Shown piece by piece: positions 35,601 to 47,414 of a DNA stretch of 62,000 nucleotides. Location: assembly GCF_001949145.1 (NCBI RefSeq), contig NW_019091451.1, positions 97,806 through 159,805 on the forward strand, read 5' to 3'. The DNA is from Acanthaster planci (lineage: Eukaryota > Echinodermata > Asteroidea > Valvatida > Acanthasteridae). Made by a program: the position numbers and the translations under genes. The notes beneath the pieces are model-generated. The model was not told the origin of the DNA. It ran no database searches and was given only the letters and a program-made list of their open reading frames with translations. Each line of letters opens with the position of its first letter. Position 1 is the first letter of the stretch.

Positions 35601-38600
35601 CATTCATTTCTTTCATTGTCAGACACAGCCACAAGTACGATGATATTCATATTAAGCTTTGATCAGATGAATCTATCTCCCGACATTACCGAAATATGAT
35701 AACCTGCTCCTGTTAAGGAACGTGACCAGGATGAAAGACACCTTCGCTGGCCTTTGGTCCAGATAACAAGCAATTGCTTCGACTTTAATATTGGCTGCTC
35801 ATTGTGTGCCACAACAAAACACTATGCCTCAAAGAAAAATGCTTTCAGGTTGTATATTGTGAGCTATTAAGCTGCAGAAAACTCTACTGAGTAATCCCTC
35901 ACGAGTTTCTGGGATTCGCAACTTTTATACTACCCCGCGTGCATATTATTACCACTGTGTTATCTATACCCAAGTATAAAATATGCTTGCTGGCAAACAA
36001 CGGTTGCTGGACTGTTGTGCCTGTTACCGAATATTGTTCTGGGTTAATTTATGGAAAAAACGGCACACTCTGAAGAGAAAATTTCCTGTTGTTTACTCCT
36101 AGCTGAGACTGCCGTATCTCGCCTTGACCATTGAAATCCTCCTGGTATACTGTCTAATTATCCCCTCAGTGTAAGAGATCACCCGAAGAGACCCCATCCA
36201 GAGATTCAATCAGCAGAGCTATTTACGTTGAATTACATACTGGAATGGCACCGACCGCGGAGCTGTATCTGAAATACCGGCCCGACAAGTGACGTGTGAA
36301 AATCGCACCGGCCCCGTGTTTGTGTGAACGGCGTTGGGGCGTCACCCTCGCCCAGCAGGGAATATTTTAGAGCGGGGGTGCGAATGGATGGAGGTTTTCA
36401 CGTGGTGTCCGTTTACAGATTCCATGTAAAGGAGGATCGAAGCATGCTGTAAATGTATGATTAATCAGGCCCATCTTGATTGCACATCTTTTTTTAAGCT
36501 TAAATAACAGCCAGAATAAGACAATGTTGTCTTGACACCTGTGACGTGAACGTATGACTGCCCGTTTTAACACTTGTGGCAGTTGATGCAGGTATCACTA
36601 TCGAATGCAACTCAGCTGTTTGTTGACCAATGCATTTCACGCCCGAGGACAGGTTAAGTTTGAAATCTAGGTGGTTTAACTGAACCTTAAGCTCTCATCT
36701 TGGAGAAACACACCACGATTTCAGACGAACACAATGCTTTGTTTTGAACTAAAATGGTTGCTTTTTTAGCAAACCTACTCTGTAATTCCCTAATTTTATC
36801 TTTTTCACAGTTGTTTTACTGTAGCAAATGTTGTGATTTTTATTCCATTTTGTTCCATGTTGCTATCTTCAACTTTTTATATTTTTTACTCAATCTAATT
36901 CCATTTCGGATTTGTGTGTACTTTTAAACCATATTTTACGAGGAAAGCAGTTTATATTTAACTGAAGAGTTTATCCAGTTAAAATAAAACGACATAAATA
37001 AGGTTATTACTCAATCATTCAAATGCAAATTATGTGAAAAAAATTACAGCGCTACGAATACGCCTTACCTGTTTTACCTACAGATTTCACGGATCCTTGG
37101 TGCTAAATGCATTCTCTTAGAGAAATTTTAAATTGTTTGCCAAGATAACAAAACATGTGCATCTAGTAAAGCGAATACGCTCTTCCACATTTAAGATGAC
37201 GACTAAATTCGAGTTACTTTGAAGAAAAAGGTGAGTGGTGTCAACACTGAAGGCAAAAAGTCACCGGGGAAATCGTGATGACGTTAACAGCGACCTTATT
37301 TACCTCCGAAGAATCAAACCGGGGAGGGGGCTCTGTTGAATGCAAAGTTGCCTAAAGTTGATTTTGTAGACGAGTGGGCTCCACCCTAGGGACAGTCGAG
37401 TTCTGGTGCCATCAAGATTCTTTGCCTAGAGGTTCAGTGTCAATTTGGCATCTCTTTCCTCGGCAACTTAGGCTTGACGCAGTTGTTTCATATACACGTA
37501 GAGACAGAAATCACAACATCTTGAACAAACTTAAGGCTTAGTGGTTGAATAATTCGTCACTCTTTCTTATAAGAATGGTGAAACATCGAGTTTCATGATC
37601 TGTAACCGGCTTTACTTTCTCCTCGCCTATAGGCCTACAGCAATGTGGTATTGCGTATAAGGTCATGAGCCGATTTTCAAATACCGATCTTGGAGTTGCA
37701 GGCGTTTATTAGACAAGCAATTCCACGACAACGAACGGCTGATTTAGTAACAAGTTGAAGTCAGCGAAATGAAAAAATATTTTAAAATATGTTATTTGTT
37801 CCAGCATTATCCGTGGAGAAGAAAACGTTTCAGTTAATGTTATTTTAAAGTAAGTAAATCAATTGGTATTGATCCCATAAATCGAAAGCTGGTACCATCA
37901 CAAGTAAAAAAACCTAGGCACTGAAAAGTCAACAAATCTCATCCTTTTTAATTTAAGGAGTATAGATTGGACTCAAAAATGAACGTTAAGCACTCACAAA
38001 ATGAACTTAAAGAGCGGACATTCTTTCTTTACATTTTGTAAAGCAGCCCACAAATTACCCACTCACTGGTGTACAGTTTTTTCTGAGGCGGATTTCACTA
38101 GGCGTGAAAATGTGTAAACTACAAGCAAAAAGTCATACAAGGATTTCCAGTGATTCCGCGAAATCTATAGACTCGGTTATAACAGAATACTGAAGATTTA
38201 GAATGTTAGGAGTGCTAGACTCCTGAGTTTTGATGAAATAGACTTATAGCCACGTATTATAAACGACGTGTTTTGTATTATAACATGAGACAAGGGATAA
38301 ACTGGCGAAGTTGCAGGTGTTAGCATACCCAATGCATAGACCTTTCAAACTTTTTTGTAGTCAAGACAACTTTGCGTGCGAATCAAGGTACAAACTGCTA
38401 CCACTTTTGATATTCCAATTTATTCACATAGGTGCACCATTTCGACTAAAACTGCTTCAGGGGACAAGCACTTCTATATACAGCACAGGGGCTTCTAAAT
38501 TTTTACACGGCGTTCCGGACAAGAAAATTCAATAAAACTCCCAACCCTGAACGTGGAGGTTTGGCAGCACGCTAAAAAAGTGCTGACGATCCACCACCAG

Positions 38601-41600
38601 CGAAGCCTTAACTCAAGAATTACTTCATCCCTGCTTCTTTATAGACGAGATCGTGAATTATTTTTCTCAACACGTGGCTCCGATCTGCTTACCGATCAAT
38701 GGCACACGGCGCAATATGTAGGGGTCGCTCGGACATTGAATTCTCATACATCAGCTTGAAGTGAGTACACATATAATGCCGGCAACATGTTGAAACACTC
38801 TGCTCATCGGTAAACATTATATGCGGCGCAGCGGCCTACAGTCAATTTGCTTTCCCGGCCTTCGCGCGAGCCCTCGATGACGCACAAACGGACCACCGTC
38901 TCGTACCATTTCAAATGAGGCTATGTTTCTGCAATGAGGCTTACGCGAGAGCAGGAGAGTACAAAAAAGTTCCATAAACTATACATTATATTCAGCATAG
39001 GTAACGAATTTCGTTCTTAACTTTGCAAAGAGATACAGAGAAAACGATGAAAAAGTGAAGTTTTCACTCAAAAAGGGTGAGTGTTTAATCTTGAATTAGT
39101 GGTAGCTACCAGAACTGGAAATGACCACGCTGTACCGAAAATATTAAGCCAGAAATGCCGTGAAGGCGTTTCGCGTAACCTTGGCGAGGTGTGAACATTG
39201 AGGGTAGGCTACGAGACAACGAGTTTTCCCCACTCTTCCCGTATAAGCACACACTGTGTTGTTTGGAGTTTCCAGTGGACAAACCGCTGTTGCCATTTTA
39301 CAAGGAAATTAGACCACCGGTTCTTTGTAAAGCGTCTTATTGTCTAGTCATCGCGAAAGAGGCCTTCGTTATGGCTAGTTGATCGAAATTTACGGGGTGT
39401 ACTGCATAGACTACCAATTTGCAGCATTACTGCCGCCGTGCAAAGTGCACGTCAGTCCAATACGCTGTCTAATAAGACGGGCTGAGGGTCGGGGAAATTT
39501 ACTGAAGCCGGGCCAAATGCAATTGAGCAACCTTCCGTTGAGTGACAATTTGCCGGAGATCTCCCCGTAGATTGCGGGACGGGTGGACGATTTCAGTTCC
39601 TTCCCATAAACAACGCGTCAAGCCAGAGGAAGAACTGCCTGTGGTTCTCCCAGTTCAGAGTTGATATACTGAAATACAGAAGATGAAAACAGCTAGTTGC
39701 CATCATTAAAAAGTTCTCAGAGTGAATTAGCGTCTGAAGAGGCGGTCATTGGACTCCTCGTGTGCAGCCCATTGCGACGTCATCACTTTTTGAATGAGCC
39801 CAATAACTGCCAAATTGAAAACATGGATTTGAAAGTCGTGGTAATAAAACAAACGCAGGATCGGCATATCCTTCAGATGTGGATAAGGGTGTGCCAACTA
39901 ATCAAGTTCCCAATCTACTCTGAGTCTTCTTCAAACGGGCGGAGCTTCCTTATACCCCGACCTTGCATATTGCAACCAAAATCTTCAGAATCAACACTAT
40001 CAGTTCGGGGCAGGATTGACCCCCCTCCCGGTTTTTTTTTCTGAAAAATGAAGATACACTCTACACTTCTAATATAACTTCTAGCTCTGATATAGTTGTG
40101 GATCCCAGTCCCCTGTGGCCCAACCGGGGGGGTGTGCATCATGAGCTATTTCGGGGGGTAAATTCTGGTCTGAGTCCCTCCCCCTACAAACCCTCTGTGC
40201 GGCGCTAGTTGGACGTTGCAATGCAAGAGTCGGTTCAACTGGTTCCTATGGGAAATCTTCTCAAACCTTCGAGCTATTGTTTAAAACTGTCATTCAGCAA
40301 CACCGTTCTGCATTTTTTTTCATATGTACCTTTAACTTTTGTGCCGTCTGTTTGAACCTTGGAGACCATTTTCAGTCACTCGTAAGCTTGTTAAAACAGT
40401 GCACAGCGACTACTTCATTTTTGTCACTTTTATGGGGATCGCAGTGACGAATGTTGTACACGACATTTAGACTACGGCTTACGAGGAGATATTTAATCCT
40501 GTGATAGCCACAGATAATTACTTGTGTCCCGACACGTACACTGGGAGAAAGCAAGTCGGTTCACGTTTTGTATGTACTCATTTATTATGTTTCCGATGGA
40601 AACGGAATGTTCCATTAATCAAACGCCGTGTTCAGTGGCACAATATCCATAATTCTTGTGAAAGGAACGCTCAGTGTGAACACACTAGCATAGGACTGTT
40701 TTTCCGACACGTGAAGAATTGTCCTCAAGCTAGCAAATTCAATGCCCAGTCGACATCTTGATTTATGGCGTTCTGCACAACAAGAGTCCGCACATTTTGT
40801 TCCTCCTGGGCTGAGGTTACCAGGACTTAAACCAAAACCGCCTTCGCTGTCTACAAGAATAATGTTTAGTTTGTAGGATCTCCGGTTGATACTTGAATAT
40901 TTTCAATTCCGAGACGAAGCGTTTTTCAAACCTTTTGGCGCTGAAAAATACCACCCTTTTTTGAAACAGAAGAATGAATGAATGAGGTTTTCGTTTTGTT
41001 CTCTCATAAAAAAAAGTGGTCAAATTGAGTGCAGTCAATGTTCAGCTCACATATTATAATGTATTGATGTTTCAAGAAATCTGAGCTACGGATCTTTCTC
41101 TTGATTAGCATTTCAGAGTAAAGATACATATATGATCTGGCATTGTACAAAGAAGCACAGACTTCGTTTACATGAATGTGAGAATGTCAATGCTAAAAAC
41201 AAAATAACACGACACCCCATGAGGAATAAAATGACTAAAGAAAATAACTTTAAAAGTTTAGCAATTAGATTTCTGGTCGTGTTCATGCAGTCATTGCATG
41301 CCATAAAGCGCCCTCTGTTGCTCTGCAACAGGGCTAGTGGCTTGCGTGGACATGCATACAATTCATGGCTGCTCCTTCAAAACCCCGCAATGATCTACGA
41401 GCGCAAGCTTCCCGCGGGAGGTCCGGTGCCAATTTCTCATCAGACAGCAGGGGGATAACTGAAGGCATAACAATCCCCGTTCAAATGAGTTGATGTATTT
41501 TGTTTCAGTTTGGATTCTGTATCACCTGTCGCTGAGCAACCTGCAGAGCTCTCTTCTGTCAAAACAGTGATAACAATTTTGGCCTTCCGCATCACTGTTA

Positions 41601-41914
41601 AGCGAAAATTGACAGATTTCGAATGTTGTAAAAACTGCAATGGATTGTGCTGGCGCAGTTTAAATGTAATGATAAATGGTTTTGAATGCACAGGGTTGGT
41701 TTTAATGTAACTGGGCACTGGTTCCGTAGGTTTCGAAAGTTTTTCTGCTTGCTGAATGCAACCTTCCCAATCAAAAAAGTCACATTTAACTAGCCTAAGG
41801 ATTAAACCCTCGATCGAAAAAAGGATACCGAGAGCAAAAATACGTACTGGTGTACGACAGGAAAGAAGTCGCTCTGAAAGTTTCCGTTTGACAAAGTAAA
41901 AACTTCCAAGGATT
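32669..41914. other. Long intergenic stretch without supported genes
   Basis: Nothing matches a known family. One minus-strand open frame at 34422-34132 has protein-like composition in its first half (see findings). A small GC- and CpG-rich patch lies near 36240-36360 and short C- or G-runs near 40020-40180. One TAGGCCTA lies at 37630. Confidence 0.45.
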
Positions 41915-42720
41915 TTAACCCTCAAAGAACCGGGTTATTTTGACCCATCTCACAGCCGGGGGGACGATTCCCCAGCTCCGCTGTGCCACGCCTGATTTTT
42001 TATTAAAATGTTACGCATATACAAACATTCCTCATCATGACAGCTAAGAAGTTTGCACTCAATCAAACATACGGTTTGGCTGTCACAGTCATTTGAAGTT
42101 CATGGCTACATGCGTGCCCAGTACACGCGTACGCGCATTGAGCACCACAGTGGAAAAGTACACATTTTTGGCTGACCCGTCTCGGACAAATGGGCGCTAC
42201 GCGAGAACTGTATGTTCAATTTTTGCCAAAATGGTGTCAAAATGACCACAAAGAGTTATTTTAAAAACTCCTAAGGCCTCCACTCCTCAAAGAAATGCAA
42301 TGCACTGCGGCGATATAGAAAAATTATTCAAGGGGGAAGATTCCGCCTTCCCCCGGCTTTTTTAGGCTCAAATTTTAAGAATTTTAATGGAACAATCCTG
42401 TTTAACTTGGAAAAAAATCATGTTTTGAGCACATTGTGGATTGTGATGGGAAATGGTTTGTTATGGAGGCTTGTGGCCCTTTACTTTTTCATCTCTCCAT
42501 CAAATGGAGAAAACTGAGGAAAGAAGCATCTGACTTGGTTTTGATATTTCAATTTCACATATAATCAGGGGGGGCAACGAGGCCTTCCCGTCCACACACC
42601 CGTAAATGGAGCCAACAATACTTTTTGAAAAATAACGAAAGGCATTTTATTTTGCTTCCTTGAGAAAACGTGTAGAAAGCCCCAAAATATGGCCTAACCT
42701 ATCATAAAGGCCATAAAGGG
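41915..42720. mobile_element. Possible piggyBac-type end and decayed element
   Basis: TTAA at 41915-41918 is followed directly by CCCTCAAAGAACCGGG and TTATTTTGACCCAT. A TTAA target next to a CCCT-type terminus is the pattern of piggyBac elements. Three G-run/C-run words of similar layout follow near 41957, 42332 and 42568. I could not find a matching right end, so a chance resemblance is possible. Confidence 0.25.
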
Positions 42721-42727
42721 TATCATT

Positions 42728-42748
42728 AAAATAAATAAATAAATAAAT
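42728..42748. repeat. (AAAT)n microsatellite
   Basis: About five AAAT units, AAATAAATAAATAAATAAAT. Confidence 0.9.
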
Positions 42749-43260
42749 CACAAAAAGTGCGTCTGCTACTTGTCACAGTCTAAACTTACTAGTTGTATCA
42801 TAAGAATGCATGACACAGAAAATTTGGTTCTTGATCCATTCTTTTGAACAGATGAATAGGATTAGCCAATTTTAGGGGAAATAACTTGGACCCGTACGGT
42901 TGGTGTTTTGCGAGGAAGGAAGAAGCCAGCACAAAATTGTCAGGGTCGAACTGCTATTTTTATTCACATAATCTGTTATGGCCATTATGATGGATTAGGC
43001 TACATTTTGAGGCTGTTTACGTGCTCTTTGAAGGAAGGGAAAGAAATACGTGTACACCCCAAATCACCTCTCTCTCATCATTTTTCACAAAGATCTTGTT
43101 GACTCCCTTTTTACCGAGGGCCATTGTCCTCGTTGGATCCACCCTTCCGTGCAGGCGACTAAGAACAACGCAAAATGCGAAATGCTATTTTAAGGCTAGC
43201 ATCCTTCTTCACTCCTCTTGTCACCCACAAAACAGGTTTCGTCCTTATTCGGGCCTTTTT

Positions 43261-43310
43261 TGTTTTATTTTATTTATTTATTTATTTATTTATTTATATT
43301 TTTTTTATTA
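43261..43310. repeat. (TTTA)n microsatellite
   Basis: Runs of TTTATTTATTTATTTA ending in a poly-T stretch. Confidence 0.9.
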
Positions 43311-45760
43311 ACAAAATAATGGATACGCTACTAGTGGGGCTGTTAAGTCACAGTAAAAATTACTCCCACAGACTTCTTTCAAAAATGGCAGTTGCATTAT
43401 AAGCAAGGGAGCATGGGAAAAAAGACTCCCCAAGCGTTAATAGATGGGTTTAAAGGGAAACTTTACGGATTTCAGATCATGTTGCATATAAGTGGGCGGC
43501 TGATGGGTTGCGCATGTGGAAACATTAGGGCACCTCATTGTCTCAGTTCCATAGTGGCAAATTAATGCAGAGTGTTAATGCAGATGCTGGTGTGGGGCAG
43601 TTTGTTAAGTGCATTTCCTTGACGGACATGATCATATCGACCGGTATTAACGTAACGGCATATTCATCGTCAGACCAAATAGACAATGGCTGACGACTTC
43701 CGGCATTTTCAAGCCCCTCCAACTTGCAAACCTCAACAACCCGGCTGATGCTGATGTATGAAATTCCGCTATCTTCCTCAACTTGACGTTTGCAATACAA
43801 TCGCTTAATTTGCACACTGTGGACTCGATAGGGCAAGTAACGTATTGCAGTTTGGATGAGAATGTTTGTACAGCACTGCCAGCCTGGCCGTCACGGTCAT
43901 GTTTTTAATTAAGATATCAATCATTACGGCTCATCGGTCATCAAAAAGCGTCTATTTTCTTCGGACAGCTGATTTCCAGTATGACCTTATCGGTTTGCTT
44001 GTTTGGGTTTTTAACCGGTGGATGGCACCAGAAAACTTGTTGAAATCCTGCTCCGAAACACGTTCGGACAGTAAGGTTCATTGCTGTTTTAGATTCCTGT
44101 CACAGGCCGTGATATTTTTTATTCATTTTCCATGAATTATAGCTCGAACAATCGTTTTGTCGACCGAGGTAAAACAACCGCCAGGGGTAGGAACACGCGC
44201 CGTTTAATTTCAGAAAACACGCACTGTCTCGTACTATAGAGTCCACCTGCCTGCCACGCACAACACCCATGTGTAAAGGACACCTCAATTTACTAATGAA
44301 AGTGCTTTTTGTTCCAACATTGACATAAGTCAATAGGAATGCGTTGCTAGAGCCGGAGGCTATAACGGGAATAACAAGGGGAATGAAATTTTGCGACAGT
44401 GAGTCCCAGCACATCTGCCTTCCTGCTGTGGTGAATATATGTTCAACACGACCTGTAATGGCAAGGGAGAATCTTCGGATAACCAACACTATGTACATTT
44501 CACACAAGCACTTCCCTTTAGAGGAGACATTTTCACATCTTTGATCGCCGGATCGGGTAAACTGTATCAGTGTTCGACCTGTGGTCGGTCACAATCATAA
44601 TGCTGACTTATGTGCAGTGCTATTGCAAGAGCCTGCATTCGAGGAGATAGAGAATAATAGGCTTTAAATATTCACTCCCATTTTCAACTCACTCATCGGC
44701 TTATTATTCTCTACTGGTTACTAGAAAAGAGATCAGCTCGTCATCCGTTCTCTCTTGCGGTAAAAATGTCAACCTGTGCGTTTTGATTACTCATTGGTAA
44801 ATGTTACAGAGTGAAGGCTCTGTCCGGCAAATCTAGGGAAAAAAGACTCTAAATCAAACTTTCTTTGAGCGTCTGCTGACCCGAGGCCATTCCAGAGAAT
44901 AACGGGATGTCCAAGGCAAATGGAAATGCGAATTAGCAACAGGAAAATGGACTTGACGCAAAGTAATTGGCGACATTTGGAGGACAGGCAGGTGTTCCTC
45001 TCGGTATGAAAGAAACAACTATGGGCCAATAAAGAAACGTGTTCTGGCGAAAACAGCTTAAAACTAAGGTTTTTCAAGACGAAAGCGGGTCTGATTCTTA
45101 AAGTGCTAAACAAGTTTATCATATCTGGACTGTGTCACGGCTCTTCCGTGCTCAAGAAGTCAACAGTATATAGGGCCTATTCCTCGGGGCGAAATAAAAT
45201 AAACTCTTGCATATATTGATTGGCAGTATTTGTTCAGAAAAACCGTTTTACTACCAACCCAGCATTCGGATTAATGTAAGAAATAATGTTGACTTTCTAG
45301 CCGTTCTTATTTGAAGTTAAGAACGACGAGGCTTTGACTGTGTACAAATGGGGAACTCACTAATTTTATTAAATGAATTTAACCAAACTCTAGTAAGTTA
45401 AAGATGAATTTTACGTTTCAGGCCGCACGTGATATATTTGCACAAAAATTGCTCAGCCGTTAGTTGTGATACCCTCAACAACCTATTCCTCCTGTGCTCG
45501 AGTAAAAGGGGAAAATATACAAGAACCACACCAAAAAACCCTCTTTGAATTCAGGGCTGCGAGATGTTAGATTCTGGAAAATCGATGTGGGGTCTAGGGA
45601 GCTGACGGCACAAAATAGAAAAGAGTCAGTCGCTCTGTTCAACACTACAATTATATATGCTTATTGCAAACGGCTGCATGTAACATTTTGAAGCTGAAAT
45701 AAATCGTGATATGTAAACGACACGCGTCTCTGTCGCCAGATTCAAAGAGACTGTTTCGAT

Positions 45761-45837
45761 TTTTGTTTTTTGTTTTTCTTGTTCGTTGGGGTGTTTGTTT
45801 GTTTGTTTGTTTTTTGTTTTGTTGTTTGTTTTTTGTC
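45761..45837. repeat. GTTT-rich low-complexity tract
   Basis: GTTTGTTTGTTTGTTT in a longer T/G tract, nearly devoid of A and C. Confidence 0.9.
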
Positions 45838-47202
45838 CTGATGACAAATGAATAAAACCATCACGTATTGCTTGGCTCCGCACTGCATTCCCCATACCTA
45901 TTTGACTATCTATCGGCAGACCGCAGTGGTGAAGCACCACCAGCTGAGGTTTTACCTCAGTACATAAGAGACGGGTTTTGTTCTCCAGAGGTTAGTGGGC
46001 ATTTCATAATTTGCGAAATGGAGGTGTGTCTATAAGGCCGATTGAATCAACTCTTTCGCAGTGCCAAACGGGCACGTGCTTGAGTGTTTCATTCATCTTT
46101 CAGGATGCCACATAGTTGCTAAGAAATATCAAAGTGGATCAGGCTATTTCTGGCGTACAAAGCTGTATGCCTATTTAGGACAGGGTGAATAGTTTTGCCC
46201 TCTCCCTCCTGCTAACGTAAGCCATATAAACCTTAGATACGTCGTAAAACCTTGCGCACTATTTATTTTTCAGACATGTGGGTTACAAAACTTACAGACG
46301 AGGTAAATGCAGTATAAAGCCGCCTTTCCATATGTACTTTTTGGGTTGCATTGCATACACGATGAGTTCATGCGTTTCACTTTCACGCACACCAGAATCG
46401 ACGCCAATAACATAACACACGTGTGCATTTTGTCGAATACGCAACGTTTGGCGTAAGTGTTGACGGACTTATGGAAAGCCGTACGTGCGGGTACGAGACG
46501 CGCGTAGAAGAGAAAACACGTACGTTCACCATGTCTCTGTACAGAATCGTATTGGCCCAAAACTGCGTCAACAGTGGAACTTGAACATTCCTAACATTTT
46601 TCACGAAGATACGGTGTATTACCCGCAGTGTCAATCAACAACCAAGAATTACAACGAGCCTCCGCAACGTGTTTACTTAAAGATACCCTGTTGGACTATT
46701 AATTACTGCCTCAACTGCCTCAACCATTAAACTTTCCTTACCCCGTATATTTAATAACTTTGATGTTTCTCGCTGGAATGCAGGCTCCCGGCAGCCAAAG
46801 CGCTGAACAGTATCAGATCTCTTTTGGACATAGTGAAACCAAAATGCCAGAGAAAGTTGGCCTTTTATCAATCACCGTATCAGCAGTTTCATTTACTTGT
46901 GCTATAGTGCATATTAGAAAAGCTTTGCAAGCAGGTGTATGCGATAGAAGGTTGAGGGAATGGATCATAATAAGGGATCAACCTTCCAAAAACAAGAGAT
47001 TAATCTTGTCCACCGCACTAAATGTCAGTGGGGCCATGGATTAATTGAAAAAGAAAATAGATTCGACAGAGTACTCTAAAGGAGGCGCTGCATGTCATAA
47101 TACATTCATTTATCTTAAATCTATACCATGGATTTCATTTGGTTGAGTTATATTGGTGCTTTTATTTTAATGCTTTGCCTGCAATGAAACGATTGCTCAG
47201 AA

Positions 47203-47414
47203 ATGGGGGGGCATGTGGCCGAGTGGTTAGGGTTTGTAACTTCCGATCATAGGTTTTGGGGTTGAATCCAGCTGGTGGCAGCATGTTGTGATTTTGGGCA
47301 AGTCACTTGGGCCCTGTGTGCCTCTCTCTACCCAGGAGCAAATGGGTACCTGCGAGGTTAACCTAGTAACATATTGTGTTTGGGTGTTGTTGCTGTTGCT
47401 GCTGCTGCTGTTGG
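47203..47414 (+). mobile_element. tRNA-derived SINE
   Basis: The head has a polymerase III A box, TGGCCGAGTGGT (47216-47227), and a B box, GGTTGAATCC (47260-47269), spaced as in a tRNA gene. The body continues with GGGCAAGTCACTTGGGCC, CCTCTCTCTACCCAGGAGC and AAATGGGTACCTGCGAGG, words typical of the conserved body of marine-invertebrate tRNA SINEs. The 3' end is a TTG/CTG microsatellite, a common kind of SINE tail. It is not a functional tRNA: the T-loop lacks the usual C and no clover-leaf closes. I did not find a clear target-site duplication. Confidence 0.8.

Larger units (their letters stand above)
42749..47202. other. Intergenic DNA, no supported gene
   Basis: Holds two simple repeats listed separately and a stem-loop with GAGAATAATA near 44653 and its inverse near 44702. 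Open frames up to about 135 codons near 43.5-44.5 kb lack known motifs. Confidence 0.45.
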
